A stretch of 64,000 bases of DNA from CAVUQH01 sp963774445 (GTDB taxonomy: Bacteria; Myxococcota_A; Polyangia; Haliangiales; Haliangiaceae). Every line of letters starts with the position of its first letter. Position 1 is the first letter of the stretch. Both the position numbers and the translations under genes were made by a program. The notes beneath the pieces were generated by a model. It made no database searches. It saw nothing but the letters and a program-made list of their open reading frames with translations, and was not told where the DNA came from. Where the stretch lies: the NCBI GenBank assembly GCA_963774445.1, contig CAVZFC010000022.1, positions 620,001 to 684,000 of the forward strand, in the 5' to 3' direction. Positions 8,279-16,329 of this stretch are shown piece after piece.

Positions 8279-8701
8279 ATGGCCGACAAGCTGATCCTCT
8301 CCGACGACGAGTGGAAGAAGAGACTCTCGCCCGAGGAGTACCAGGTCCTCCGCCATCACGGCACCGAGCGCGCCGGGTCCGGCTGTTTCCTCGGCACCGT
8401 GGAGCCGGGCACCTACGTCTGCGCCGGCTGCGGCAACCCGCTGTTTCCGTCGGGCACCAAGTTCGAATCGGGCACCGGGTGGCCGTCGTTCACCCAACCA
8501 GTGGGACCCGATGCCGTGGTCCAGATCGACGACGACTCCTACGGCATGACCCGCACCGAGGTCAGGTGCGCGCGCTGCGACGGCCACCTCGGCCACGTCT
8601 TCCCCGATGGGCCACCGCCGACCGGCTTGCGCTACTGCATGAACTCGGTGGCGATGCGCCACGTGCCCGAGGGGCAGGCGATCGAGCCCGTGCAGGCGTA
8701 A
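8279..8701 (+). CDS. msrB: Peptide-methionine (R)-S-oxide reductase
   Basis: Reduces methionine-R-sulfoxide in oxidised proteins using thioredoxin. The 140-residue protein contains the two zinc-binding CxxC pairs (CAGC, CARC), the GTGWPSF substrate loop, the GHLGHVFPDGP signature and the catalytic Cys120 in RYCMNS. Length matches stand-alone MsrB enzymes. There is no signal peptide, so it is cytosolic. The start is fixed by a TACGCT box 6 bases upstream. With the DsbA-like protein and glutathione reductase it adds to the redox-repair theme at this end of the window, though they are not one operon. Confidence 0.95.
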   Translation: MADKLILSDDEWKKRLSPEEYQVLRHHGTERAGSGCFLGTVEPGTYVCAGCGNPLFPSGTKFESGTGWPSFTQPVGPDAVVQIDDDSYGMTRTEVRCARCDGHLGHVFPDGPPPTGLRYCMNSVAMRHVPEGQAIEPVQA

Positions 8702-8814
8702 CGTCCGGGGCTGCGGTCTTCTCCCGGTGGCAGCTTTGTTTCCAGTCGGTAACAAGCGCCGATTGGCTGCACGAAAAACTGGCGTCCGCCGTGCGGCAGG
8801 CGTAATCCCGAAGC

Positions 8815-9075
8815 ATGGCCAGCAAGAAGACCGCCGCTCCCGTGACGACGACCAAGAACAGCAAGAAGGCCGCCGCGCCCAAGAAGAGCGCCGCCAAGAA
8901 GACGGTTGCGCCCAAGGTGACGCGGCGCGCGGCGCCAGCGAGCATCTCCGCCGAGGAGCGCCAGCAGCTGATCGCCGTGGGCGCGTATCTGCGCGCCGAG
9001 CAGCGCGGCTTTGCCCCCGGCCGCGAGCTCGAGGACTGGGTTGCCGCCGAGCGCGAGCTCGACGCCAGCCGCTAG
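8815..9075 (+). CDS. DUF2934 protein with lysine/alanine-rich tail
   Basis: An 86-residue protein of two parts. Residues 1-43 are a Lys/Ala/Pro-rich stretch (KKAAAPKKSAAKK) like histone H1 tails. Residues 44-86 (EERQQLIAVGAYLRAEQRGF..GRELEDWVAAERELDA) match the DUF2934 motif, a short helical unit of unknown role. The basic tail suggests nucleic-acid binding, but this is inference. Its TAG stop overlaps the stop of the convergent RND gene: both use the same CTAG at 9072-9075. Confidence 0.7.
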   Translation: MASKKTAAPVTTTKNSKKAAAPKKSAAKKTVAPKVTRRAAPASISAEERQQLIAVGAYLRAEQRGFAPGRELEDWVAAERELDASR

Positions 9076-12000
9076 CGCTTGCGGGCGTAGGCGGCGCAGG
9101 CGAGGGCCGGCACCGCCAGCAGCGTCACCAGTGTCGACAGGAGCAGCCCGCCGATGGTGGCCAGCGCGAGCGGTCGCTGCAGCTCGGAGCCGGCGCCGAA
9201 GCCGAACGCCAGGGGCAGCAGGCCGACGACCGTGGCCGCGGTGGTCATGAGGATCGGCCGCAGCCGGCGGGCGCCGGCCAGGACCAGCGCCTCGCGGAAG
9301 GTCTCGCCGTCGGCGGCGCGCTCCTGGGCGTGCTCGAGCAGAAGGATGCCGTTCTTGACCACCAGCCCGGCGAGCAAGACGCAGCCCATCAGTGACGACG
9401 CGTTGAGCGGGACGCCGGTGATGACCAGGGTCAGCACCGCGCCGACCAGCGCCAGCGGCGCGCCCAGGAGCACGACCAGCGCCAGGCGCAGCGAGCGCAG
9501 CTGCACCAGCAGCACCGCGAGTACCAGCACCACGCCGAGGCCGAACACCCGCGCCAGGTCGACCTGCGTCGCCTGCGCGCTCTCGAGCTGCCCGCCGACC
9601 TCGTAGCGGTAGCCCTCGGGCAGCTTCAGCCCGCGCAGTCGCTCGCGCACGTGGCGGCCGGTGGCGGCCAGATCCGCGTCCGGGCGGATGGCCGCGGTCA
9701 CCAGGAGGACCGGGCTGAGGTTCTCGCGAGTCAGCACGGACGGGCCGACCGGCCGCGACACGCGCGCCACCGCCGACAACGGCACCACGGTGCCGCCGTA
9801 GGCCAGGGGCAGACCCCCGATGGCGACAGGGGCGAAGCGCACCGCGTCCGGCATGCGCACCCGCAGTCCCAGGTTGCGGTCGCCCACGCGCACCTGCGCG
9901 GCGATCCGCCCGGCCAGGGCGACGTCCAGGTCGCTGGCGATATCGGCCGGGGTCACGCCGAGCTTGCGCGCGGCCGGCGCGTCAACGTCCACCCGCAGCA
10001 CCGGGACGCTGCCCTCGACGCCGTCGAACAGGTCCTCGAGCTCGGGCAGGTCCTGGATGCGCGAGGCGACCTCGCGCGCGGTCTGCTCCAGCACCTTCTG
10101 CTCCGGGCCGAAGATGCGCACCTCCAGCGGGCTGGGGTTGCCCGATAGATCGTCGAGCATGTCCTGCAGCACCTGGACGAACTCGACCCGGGCCTCCGGC
10201 ACCTCCAGCTCGGCGCGCTCGCGCACCTCGTCCATGATGTCGTAGACCGACGAGCGGCGGTCGCGCGGCGCCAGCCGCACGAGGATGTCGCCGCGGTTCT
10301 GCTGGGTGGCGGCGGCCGGTCCCATCTCGGCGCCGGTCCGGCGGGTAAACGAGACCACGCCGGGGGTCGTCGCCAGGATGTGATCGATGCGCGCCGTGAT
10401 CCGATCGGTCTCCTCGAGTGAGGTCCCCTGGGGCAGGAAGAAGTCGACGACCATGGCGCCCTCGTCCATCGCCGGCAGGAACCCGGTGCTGAGGTGGCGT
10501 GAGGCCACCACGCCGACGACGGCGACCACGACGACCCCGACGACGCCGAGGATCGGGTGGCGGACCAGGTGGCGCAGGAGGCGGGCGTAGCCGCCGGCCA
10601 TGCCCGCGCCGGGCCGGTGCTCCTTGTCGGCTTTCGGCCGGCGCAGGAGCGACCCAGCCAGTACCGGGACCACGGTCACCGACGCGACCAGCGACAGCAC
10701 CACGGCCGCCGACAGCGTCACGGCGAGGGCGCCGAAGAAGCTGCCGACCACGCCGGCGATCAGCGACAGCGGCGCGAAGACGACCACGGTGGTGAGCGTC
10801 GTGCCGACCACCGCGGCGAACAGATCGCGGGTGCCGCCCGCCGCGGCGTCGGCGACCTCGTCGCCGTGCTCGAGCCGGCGGACGATCGCCTCGACGATGA
10901 CGATGGCGTCGTCGACGACCAGACCGATCGCCACCGCCAGCCCGCCCAGCGACATCAGATTCAGCGTCTGCCCGAACAGGCGCATGGCGCCGAAGGTCCA
11001 GACCAGGGTGATCGGCACCGCGGCCGCTGCCGTCAGCCCGGCGCGCAGATCGCGCAGGAAGATGGCCAGGACGATCAGGCTGAGCGCGACGCCCAGCAGG
11101 ATCGCGTCGCGCACGCCGAGCATCGCCTCGTTGATCAACTCCGACTGATCGTAGACCGTGTCAACGTGGACGCCCTGGCCCAGCGCGCCGCGCGCGACCA
11201 GGTCGTCGATCACCTTGCGCGCGCCGCGAACCACGTCGGGAGCGCTGGCGCCGGGGGCGCGCGACACCGTCACCACCACGACCTGGCCGCCGCGGCCCGA
11301 CGCGCTGCTGGTGCGATCCTCGTTGCCGTCGATGACGTCGGCGACGGCCGACAGCGGCACCGGCCCGCTCGGCCCGCTGGCGACCGGCAGGGCGGCGATC
11401 TCCTTGGGCGTGGTCGGCTCCGACGCGGCCAGCACGGTCAGTACCTGGTGCTCCGCGTTGGCCCGCCCGACCGCGTCGACGACGTTGGAAGCCGACAGGG
11501 TGTCGGCGACCTGGGTGGGCGTCAGGTGCATCGCCGCCAGGTCGTCGGGGCGGAGGATCACCTCGAGCTCGCGCACGTCGCCGCCCTGCACCTGGACCTC
11601 GCCGACGCCGGAGACCCGCGTGAGCGCCGGGCGCACCACGTAGGCCGCGGTCTCGCGCAAGACCCGCGGGTCGACGTCGCCGGCGACGTTGAAGGTGACG
11701 ATCGGCATCGCCGTCGGCGTGACCCGCTCGACCTGCAACTGGGTGTCGGCCGGCAGCTCCGAGCGAATCTCGGCGATGTGGGTCTCGACCAGCTGCAGCG
11801 TGCGCCACATGTCGGTGCCCGGCTCGAACTGCGCCGACAGCTCGGTCGCGCCACGGATGGTGCGCGAGCGCAGCCGGTGCAGGTGCGGCACCGTGGCCAC
11901 AGCTTCTTCGAGCGGCCGGGTCGCGCTGGTCTGGACCACCTCGGGCGGCAGGTCACCGGCGCGGGCGACGACGACCACGCGCGGGAAGTCGACCTCGGGG

Positions 12001-12110
12001 TAGATGCCGCTGGGCAGGGCGTACAGCGACAGGATGCCGAAGACGATCAGCGCCAGCGTCACCAGCGCCACCAGGCTGCGGCGCTCGCGCAGGGTCTCGA
12101 CCCACCTCAC
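9072..12110 (-). CDS. RND efflux transporter, inner-membrane pump
   Basis: Proton-driven resistance-nodulation-division permease of 1012 residues. An N-terminal transmembrane helix (LVALVTLALIVFGILSLYALP) is followed by a large periplasmic porter domain, then helices 2-7, a second porter domain and helices 8-12, the standard internal duplication. The helix-4 motif reads VVDDAIVIVE, with the Asp pair used for proton relay; this resembles the hydrophobe/amphiphile (AcrB-like) branch more than the heavy-metal branch (which has VDGAVVMVEN), so the substrate class is uncertain. The GTG start overlaps the MFP stop (GTGA). It forms an operon tolC-MFP-RND divergent from a two-component system. Confidence 0.9.
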   Translation of the reverse strand: MRWVETLRERRSLVALVTLALIVFGILSLYALPSGIYPEVDFPRVVVVARAGDLPPEVVQTSATRPLEEAVATVPHLHRLRSRTIRGATELSAQFEPGTDMWRTLQLVETHIAEIRSELPADTQLQVERVTPTAMPIVTFNVAGDVDPRVLRETAAYVVRPALTRVSGVGEVQVQGGDVRELEVILRPDDLAAMHLTPTQVADTLSASNVVDAVGRANAEHQVLTVLAASEPTTPKEIAALPVASGPSGPVPLSAVADVIDGNEDRTSSASGRGGQVVVVTVSRAPGASAPDVVRGARKVIDDLVARGALGQGVHVDTVYDQSELINEAMLGVRDAILLGVALSLIVLAIFLRDLRAGLTAAAAVPITLVWTFGAMRLFGQTLNLMSLGGLAVAIGLVVDDAIVIVEAIVRRLEHGDEVADAAAGGTRDLFAAVVGTTLTTVVVFAPLSLIAGVVGSFFGALAVTLSAAVVLSLVASVTVVPVLAGSLLRRPKADKEHRPGAGMAGGYARLLRHLVRHPILGVVGVVVVAVVGVVASRHLSTGFLPAMDEGAMVVDFFLPQGTSLEETDRITARIDHILATTPGVVSFTRRTGAEMGPAAATQQNRGDILVRLAPRDRRSSVYDIMDEVRERAELEVPEARVEFVQVLQDMLDDLSGNPSPLEVRIFGPEQKVLEQTAREVASRIQDLPELEDLFDGVEGSVPVLRVDVDAPAARKLGVTPADIASDLDVALAGRIAAQVRVGDRNLGLRVRMPDAVRFAPVAIGGLPLAYGGTVVPLSAVARVSRPVGPSVLTRENLSPVLLVTAAIRPDADLAATGRHVRERLRGLKLPEGYRYEVGGQLESAQATQVDLARVFGLGVVLVLAVLLVQLRSLRLALVVLLGAPLALVGAVLTLVITGVPLNASSLMGCVLLAGLVVKNGILLLEHAQERAADGETFREALVLAGARRLRPILMTTAATVVGLLPLAFGFGAGSELQRPLALATIGGLLLSTLVTLLAVPALACAAYARKR

Positions 12111-13246
12111 GGGGAGCCCTTGGCCGGGGCCGCCGGGGTTGCCGGCGAGGAGCCGGCGGGCTGGATGCGCGCGCCGTCCTCGAGGCCGAGGTTGTGCCGG
12201 GTGACCACGCGGTCGCCGGCCACCAGTCCGCTGGCGATCTCGGCGTCGTCGCCGGCGTGACGGCCAACCTTCACCTGCCGGACGCGAGCGGTGGGTACGC
12301 CGTTGTCGTCGGCGCACAGGACCACCTCCTCGGTCCCCTCGGACGAGCGGCGGATCGCCGAGGCCGGCACCAGCACGGCGTTGCTGCGCCGGCCGACGTC
12401 GAGGGTCAGGGTGCCGGTGAGCCCCAGCTTGAGCTGGACGTCTTTGGGCGGTGAATCGATCGACGCGCGCACGACGCCGAGTGAGGTGGTCGGATCGACG
12501 GCAGGGCTGGCGAAGATGACGGTGCCGTGGAGCGCCTGGTCGGGCAGGGCCGACAGCTCGATCTCGCCCTTGGCCCCGACCGGTACCCGCACCAGCTCCG
12601 AGGCCGGTGCGTCGGCGCGCAGCTCGAGCGTGACCGGGTCGGCGATCTCGACAATCGGCGTGGCCGGGGTGCCGTCGACCAGCTCGCCGGCCCGGCGGAT
12701 CACGCGCACGACGACGCCGGCGATCGGTGAGCGCACGTGGGCGCGGTCGCGCTGGCGCGAAGCCAACCCGAGGCGCGCGGACGCGGCGCGGCTGTCGGCG
12801 GCGGCGGCGGCCTGGGTGGCGGTGGCGTCCTCGAGATCGCGCCGCGGCGCGATGCCCTGGTCGAACAGCCGTTTCGCGCGGGCCAGGGCGGCGTTGGCGT
12901 TGGCCAGCTTGGCCTTGGCCGAGGCCGCGGCGGCGTCGGCCTCGTCGATGCCGGCGGACAGCGACGGATCGTCAACTACCGCCAGCAGGTCGCCGGCGGC
13001 GACGCGGTCGCCCTCGCGCACGTTCATCTTCAGCAGGCGACCGGGCACCTGCGGGGCGACGACCGCGTCGCGTTCGGGTGGTACCGCGACGACGCCGCGC
13101 AGGCGGACGGAGTCGGCAGCGGCGCCGGAGCGCGCGGCCTCGCACACGACCGGGATCGCCGGGTTTGGCGCCTCGTCCTCGGCCGAGGATTTGTGGCAGG
13201 CGGGCAGGGCGACGAGTAGCAGCGCGATGCGGACACGATCTCTCAC
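12107..13246 (-). CDS. RND efflux periplasmic adaptor (membrane fusion protein)
   Basis: HlyD/CusB-type adaptor of 379 residues that links the RND pump to the outer-membrane channel. It starts with a lipoprotein signal (lipobox LPAC), then a biotinyl-lipoyl-like half motif (PQVPGRLLKMNVREGDRV), a coiled-coil hairpin rich in Ala, Lys and Arg, the second lipoyl half (RSPIAGVVVRVIRRAGELV), a beta-barrel and a membrane-proximal domain ending VVTRHNLGLEDGARI. The GTG at 13246 overlaps the tolC TGA and has AGGAGG just upstream, so it is preferred over an upstream in-frame codon at 13267. Confidence 0.9.
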   Translation of the reverse strand: MRDRVRIALLLVALPACHKSSAEDEAPNPAIPVVCEAARSGAAADSVRLRGVVAVPPERDAVVAPQVPGRLLKMNVREGDRVAAGDLLAVVDDPSLSAGIDEADAAAASAKAKLANANAALARAKRLFDQGIAPRRDLEDATATQAAAAADSRAASARLGLASRQRDRAHVRSPIAGVVVRVIRRAGELVDGTPATPIVEIADPVTLELRADAPASELVRVPVGAKGEIELSALPDQALHGTVIFASPAVDPTTSLGVVRASIDSPPKDVQLKLGLTGTLTLDVGRRSNAVLVPASAIRRSSEGTEEVVLCADDNGVPTARVRQVKVGRHAGDDAEIASGLVAGDRVVTRHNLGLEDGARIQPAGSSPATPAAPAKGSP

Positions 13247-14451
13247 AGCGATCCTCCTGCGGCCCACGCCAGCTCGGCGCGGGCCAGGGCGGCCTGCGCC
13301 CGGGCCTCGGTCGCCTGCGCCTCGGCTTCGGCCAGCGCCCGCTCGGCCTGGACGACCGTCACCAGGCCGCCCTGTCCCTCGCGATAGGCCGTGCGCGCCA
13401 GCTCGGCGGCGCTGCGTTCGGCCGGCAGCACCTCGGTGCTCAGCGCGTGGGCGCGCGCGGCCGCGGCGCGGTAGCGGCCGTACGCCGCGACGATGGCGCC
13501 GTCGATCGAGGTCAGGGTCGCGTCGCGCTCGAGCTCGGCTGCGTGGCGGCGCGCGACGGCAGCGCTGCGGGCTGCCGAGCCCTTGCCCAAGAGCGGCAGC
13601 TCGACGGTGAGGCCGATGCGGTAGTCGTTGCCCGGCAGGGTTGGGTCGTCGAACAGCGACTCGAGGTCGAGGCTCAGCGACGGGCGGTGCGACGCGCGCA
13701 CCTGGCGCACGCGGGCGGCCTCGGCGTCGACCTGGGCGGCGGCGACGCGGGCGCGCGGGTGGTTGCGCCGCCGCTGGCGCAAGCTGGCCAGGGGCGGGAC
13801 GTCGGACGGCGCGGGGATGCCGCCGCCCGCGTGCAGCGGCGCCGTCGGATCCCAGCCGAGGAGGGCGGCCAGCTCGGCTGACGCACTGGCGATGGCGGCG
13901 GCGTCGGCGGCAGCGTCGGCGCGCGCGCGGGCGGCACCGGCCTGCGCGGTGACGACGTCAACGCGGGGTGAGTCGCCAGCGTCGAAGCGAGCCTTGGCGA
14001 TGACGACCAGCGATTCCTGGCGCGAGGAGGCCTGCGCCGACATCTCGGCGCGGGCCTCGGCGGCGGCCAGCGTCAACCACGCGCGGGTCACGTCGCGCCG
14101 CAGATCGCCGTCAACCGAGCTCGCGCTGGCGCGGGCGACGTCGAGGTCGGCGCGGGCGACGTCGCGGCTCGCCCCCAGCGTGCCGAACAGCGGCAGCGGC
14201 AGCGACGCGACCACGCCCAGGCGTGCCGTGCTCTTGGAGCTGGAGACGCCGACCGAGGTCGACGGCCACGCGCCCGCCGCGGTCACCTCTCCGGCGGCGG
14301 CGGTGACCTGACTGTGGGCCACCTGGTGCGCGGGAGCGCGCGGGGCCGCGGCCAGGGCCTCCTTCAGGGTGACCGTCCGCGGCGCCGCGGTCGCGGTCGT
14401 TGCCCACGCGACGACGCCGAGGGTGGCGGTGCATACGCCGAGCTTGCTCAT
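13243..14451 (-). CDS. TolC-family outer-membrane efflux protein
   Basis: Outer-membrane channel of the tripartite efflux system, about 402 residues. A signal peptide (VCTATLGVVAWATTATAAP) precedes two internally repeated OEP domains of long alpha helices (heptad-rich Ala/Arg segments such as AELARTAYREGQGGLVTVVQAERALAEAE), which is the TolC signature. It is the first gene of the operon; the ATG at 14451 is taken because the codon at 14463 is TTG without support. A TATCGT box (14463-14468) lies 11 bases before the ATG. Paired direct repeats at 14507-14523 probably bind the adjacent response regulator. Confidence 0.85.
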   Translation of the reverse strand: MSKLGVCTATLGVVAWATTATAAPRTVTLKEALAAAPRAPAHQVAHSQVTAAAGEVTAAGAWPSTSVGVSSSKSTARLGVVASLPLPLFGTLGASRDVARADLDVARASASSVDGDLRRDVTRAWLTLAAAEARAEMSAQASSRQESLVVIAKARFDAGDSPRVDVVTAQAGAARARADAAADAAAIASASAELAALLGWDPTAPLHAGGGIPAPSDVPPLASLRQRRRNHPRARVAAAQVDAEAARVRQVRASHRPSLSLDLESLFDDPTLPGNDYRIGLTVELPLLGKGSAARSAAVARRHAAELERDATLTSIDGAIVAAYGRYRAAAARAHALSTEVLPAERSAAELARTAYREGQGGLVTVVQAERALAEAEAQATEARAQAALARAELAWAAGGSL

Positions 14452-14506
14452 GGCCGCCGGCAACGATACCGGCCCCGCGACCGTCGCTGCCAGGGGCTTG
14501 GCCGGC

Positions 14507-14523
14507 TTAACGAACTCTTAACG
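14507..14523 (+). promoter_or_regulatory. Direct repeat, likely OmpR-type regulator site
   Basis: TTAACG occurs twice with an 11-base period (TTAACG-AACTC-TTAACG) in the 142-base region between tolC and the response-regulator gene. OmpR-family dimers bind head-to-tail half sites spaced by about one helical turn, so this is a good candidate operator for both divergent units. Confidence 0.5.
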
Positions 14524-14593
14524 GTCGCAATGGCGGCCGCCGGCGTTCTCGGCTTGCTGCGTGCAGCCAGCGGCGCCAAGATGCAACGGCGCC

Positions 14594-15274
14594 ATGCAGG
14601 TGCTCATCGTCGAAGACGCCGTCCGGCTGGCCGACACGTTGCGCCGCGGCCTGTGCGAGGACGGGTTCGTCGCCGAGGTCGCCGGCAGCGGTCGCGTGGC
14701 GCTGCAGCGCTGCGCGGAGAACCCGTTCGACGCGGTGATCCTCGACCTGGGGCTCCCCGACATCGACGGCCTCGAGGTCCTCGCTACCCTGCGCCAGTTG
14801 GGCTGGTCCGGTCCCGTACTGGTGTTGACCGCGCGCGACGCGGTCGCCTCGCGGGTCGAGGCGCTCGATCGAGGCGCCGACGATTACGTGGTCAAGCCGT
14901 TCTCCTACGAGGAGCTGGTCGCTCGGCTGCGGGCGCTGGTGCGCCGGGCTCGCGCGCCGCGCTGGGCGCCGCTGGCGTGCGGTGACCTGGTGCTGTCGCC
15001 CGATCAACCGGAGGTGCGGGTCGCCGGCCGGCCGGTGGCGCTGTCGCCGCGCGAGCGGGCGCTGCTCGAGGTGCTTGTGCGACGGCAGAACGACGTGGTT
15101 CGCCGCGAGGTGATTCTGCGCGAGGCGTTCGGCTACGACTTCGACCCGGGGACCAACGTCATCGACGTGCACGTCTCGCACCTACGGCGCAAGCTCGCGG
15201 CCAGCGCGGTGCGCATCGACACCGTGCGCGGCGTCGGCTTCTCGCTGCGGGCGGCGGAGGAAGACGAAGCGTGA
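14594..15274 (+). CDS. OmpR-family response regulator
   Basis: DNA-binding response regulator of 226 residues. The receiver domain has the acidic residues in LIVEDA, the phosphoacceptor Asp in VILDLGLPDIDG, Thr in VLTARD and Lys in YVVKPFSY. The C-terminal winged helix contains LSPRERALLEVLVRR and VIDVHVSHLRRKL with TVRGVGFSL. The start is the ATG at 14594, directly before the receiver; an upstream in-frame codon at 14561 adds an unlikely leader. Its stop overlaps the kinase start (GTGA). It most likely controls the divergent efflux operon in the manner of CusR/CopR. Confidence 0.92.
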   Translation: MQVLIVEDAVRLADTLRRGLCEDGFVAEVAGSGRVALQRCAENPFDAVILDLGLPDIDGLEVLATLRQLGWSGPVLVLTARDAVASRVEALDRGADDYVVKPFSYEELVARLRALVRRARAPRWAPLACGDLVLSPDQPEVRVAGRPVALSPRERALLEVLVRRQNDVVRREVILREAFGYDFDPGTNVIDVHVSHLRRKLAASAVRIDTVRGVGFSLRAAEEDEA

Positions 15275-16329
15275 GTCTGGCGCGGCGCGTGGCGGTGTGG
15301 ACCAGCGCGGCGGCGCTGGTCAGCCTGCTGGCGTTCGCCGGTGCGGTCTACCTGGCGGTGCTGCTGCACGAACGGGGCGAGCGCGCGCAGCCCGATCCGG
15401 ACGAGTCGGACGTGCAGGAGGCGGGCGAGCAGGTGGCGTGGGCGATGCTGTTTGCCGCGCCGGTCAGCCTGGCGCTGTCGGTGGCCGGCGGCGTGTGGGT
15501 CAGCCGGCGCGCGTTTCGCCCGCTCGGCGAGGTGACCCGGGCGGCGCGCGAGATTGGCACAGCGGATCTGGGCCGGCGTATCGACGTCGATCCGCGCGCC
15601 GGTGATCTGACCGAGCTGGTGACGTCTTTCAATTCGCTGCTCGCCCGGCTCGAGCGCGTGGTCGCCGAGCTGGACCAGTACGCGGCCCACGTGTCGCACG
15701 AGATCCGCACGCCGCTGGCGACGGCGATCGCCGAGCTCGAGGTGTCGCTGCGCAAGCCGCGCGACGCCGACGAGTGGGCGAACACCGGCGCGCGGGTGCT
15801 CGACGAGCTGCGCGGGCTGGCCGGGTTGGCCGACGAGCTGCTGCAACTGGCCAGGCAGGCCTCGGGGGCGGGCTCCGTGCAGGCGCGTCTTGCCGTTGCC
15901 GACGTGCTCGCCGGCCTGCGGGGGCGGGCGGTCGCGGTCGCCGCCGAGCGCGGTATCGAGCTGGCGTGGGACGCGCCGGCCGACCCGCGGCGCGAGGTTG
16001 CTGGATCGGCGGCGCTGATCGCCAGCGCCCTGTGGAACGTGGTCAACAACGCCCTCCGCTACACGCCGCGCGGCGGCCGCGTCAACGTGCGCCTCGGCGG
16101 CGACGGCGATGCCGCCCGCGTGACCGTCGACGACTCCGGCCCGGGCATCGCCGAGGACGCCCGGCCGTCGATCTTCGACCCGTTCGTGCGCGACCGCGCC
16201 GGCGGCGACGGCGCCGGTGTCGGCCTGGCCATCGCCCGCCGCGCCGTGGAGGCCCATGCCGGCACCATCGAGGTCGACGCCTCGGCGCTGGGCGGCGCCC
16301 GCCTGACGGTCACGCTGCCGCTCGCCTAG
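15271..16329 (+). CDS. Sensor histidine kinase
   Basis: Membrane sensor of 352 residues partnered with the regulator just upstream. Two transmembrane helices (about residues 8-30 and 55-75) enclose a very short periplasmic loop of roughly 25 residues, followed by HAMP, a HisKA domain with phosphoacceptor His in HVSHEIRTPLA, and an HATPase_c domain with N box (NVVNNALRYTP), G1 (DDSGPGIAED) and G2 (GAGVGLAIARR). The short loop suggests it senses something in or near the membrane or through a partner. The TAG stop shares CTAG with the convergent lipoprotein gene. Confidence 0.92.
   Translation: MSLARRVAVWTSAAALVSLLAFAGAVYLAVLLHERGERAQPDPDESDVQEAGEQVAWAMLFAAPVSLALSVAGGVWVSRRAFRPLGEVTRAAREIGTADLGRRIDVDPRAGDLTELVTSFNSLLARLERVVAELDQYAAHVSHEIRTPLATAIAELEVSLRKPRDADEWANTGARVLDELRGLAGLADELLQLARQASGAGSVQARLAVADVLAGLRGRAVAVAAERGIELAWDAPADPRREVAGSAALIASALWNVVNNALRYTPRGGRVNVRLGGDGDAARVTVDDSGPGIAEDARPSIFDPFVRDRAGGDGAGVGLAIARRAVEAHAGTIEVDASALGGARLTVTLPLA

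Noticed and set aside
9072..12110. Naming the RND pump as a heavy-metal exporter (CusA/CzcA)
   Set aside because: The helix-4 motif (VVDDAIVIVE) fits the AcrB-like branch better than the metal branch, although the CusR-like regulator arrangement would fit metal; left unspecified.
9151..13881. Several 300-570 residue plus-strand frames across the efflux operon
   Set aside because: His/Arg/Gln-rich antisense shadows of the RND, adaptor and TolC genes, without start signals or recognisable domains.
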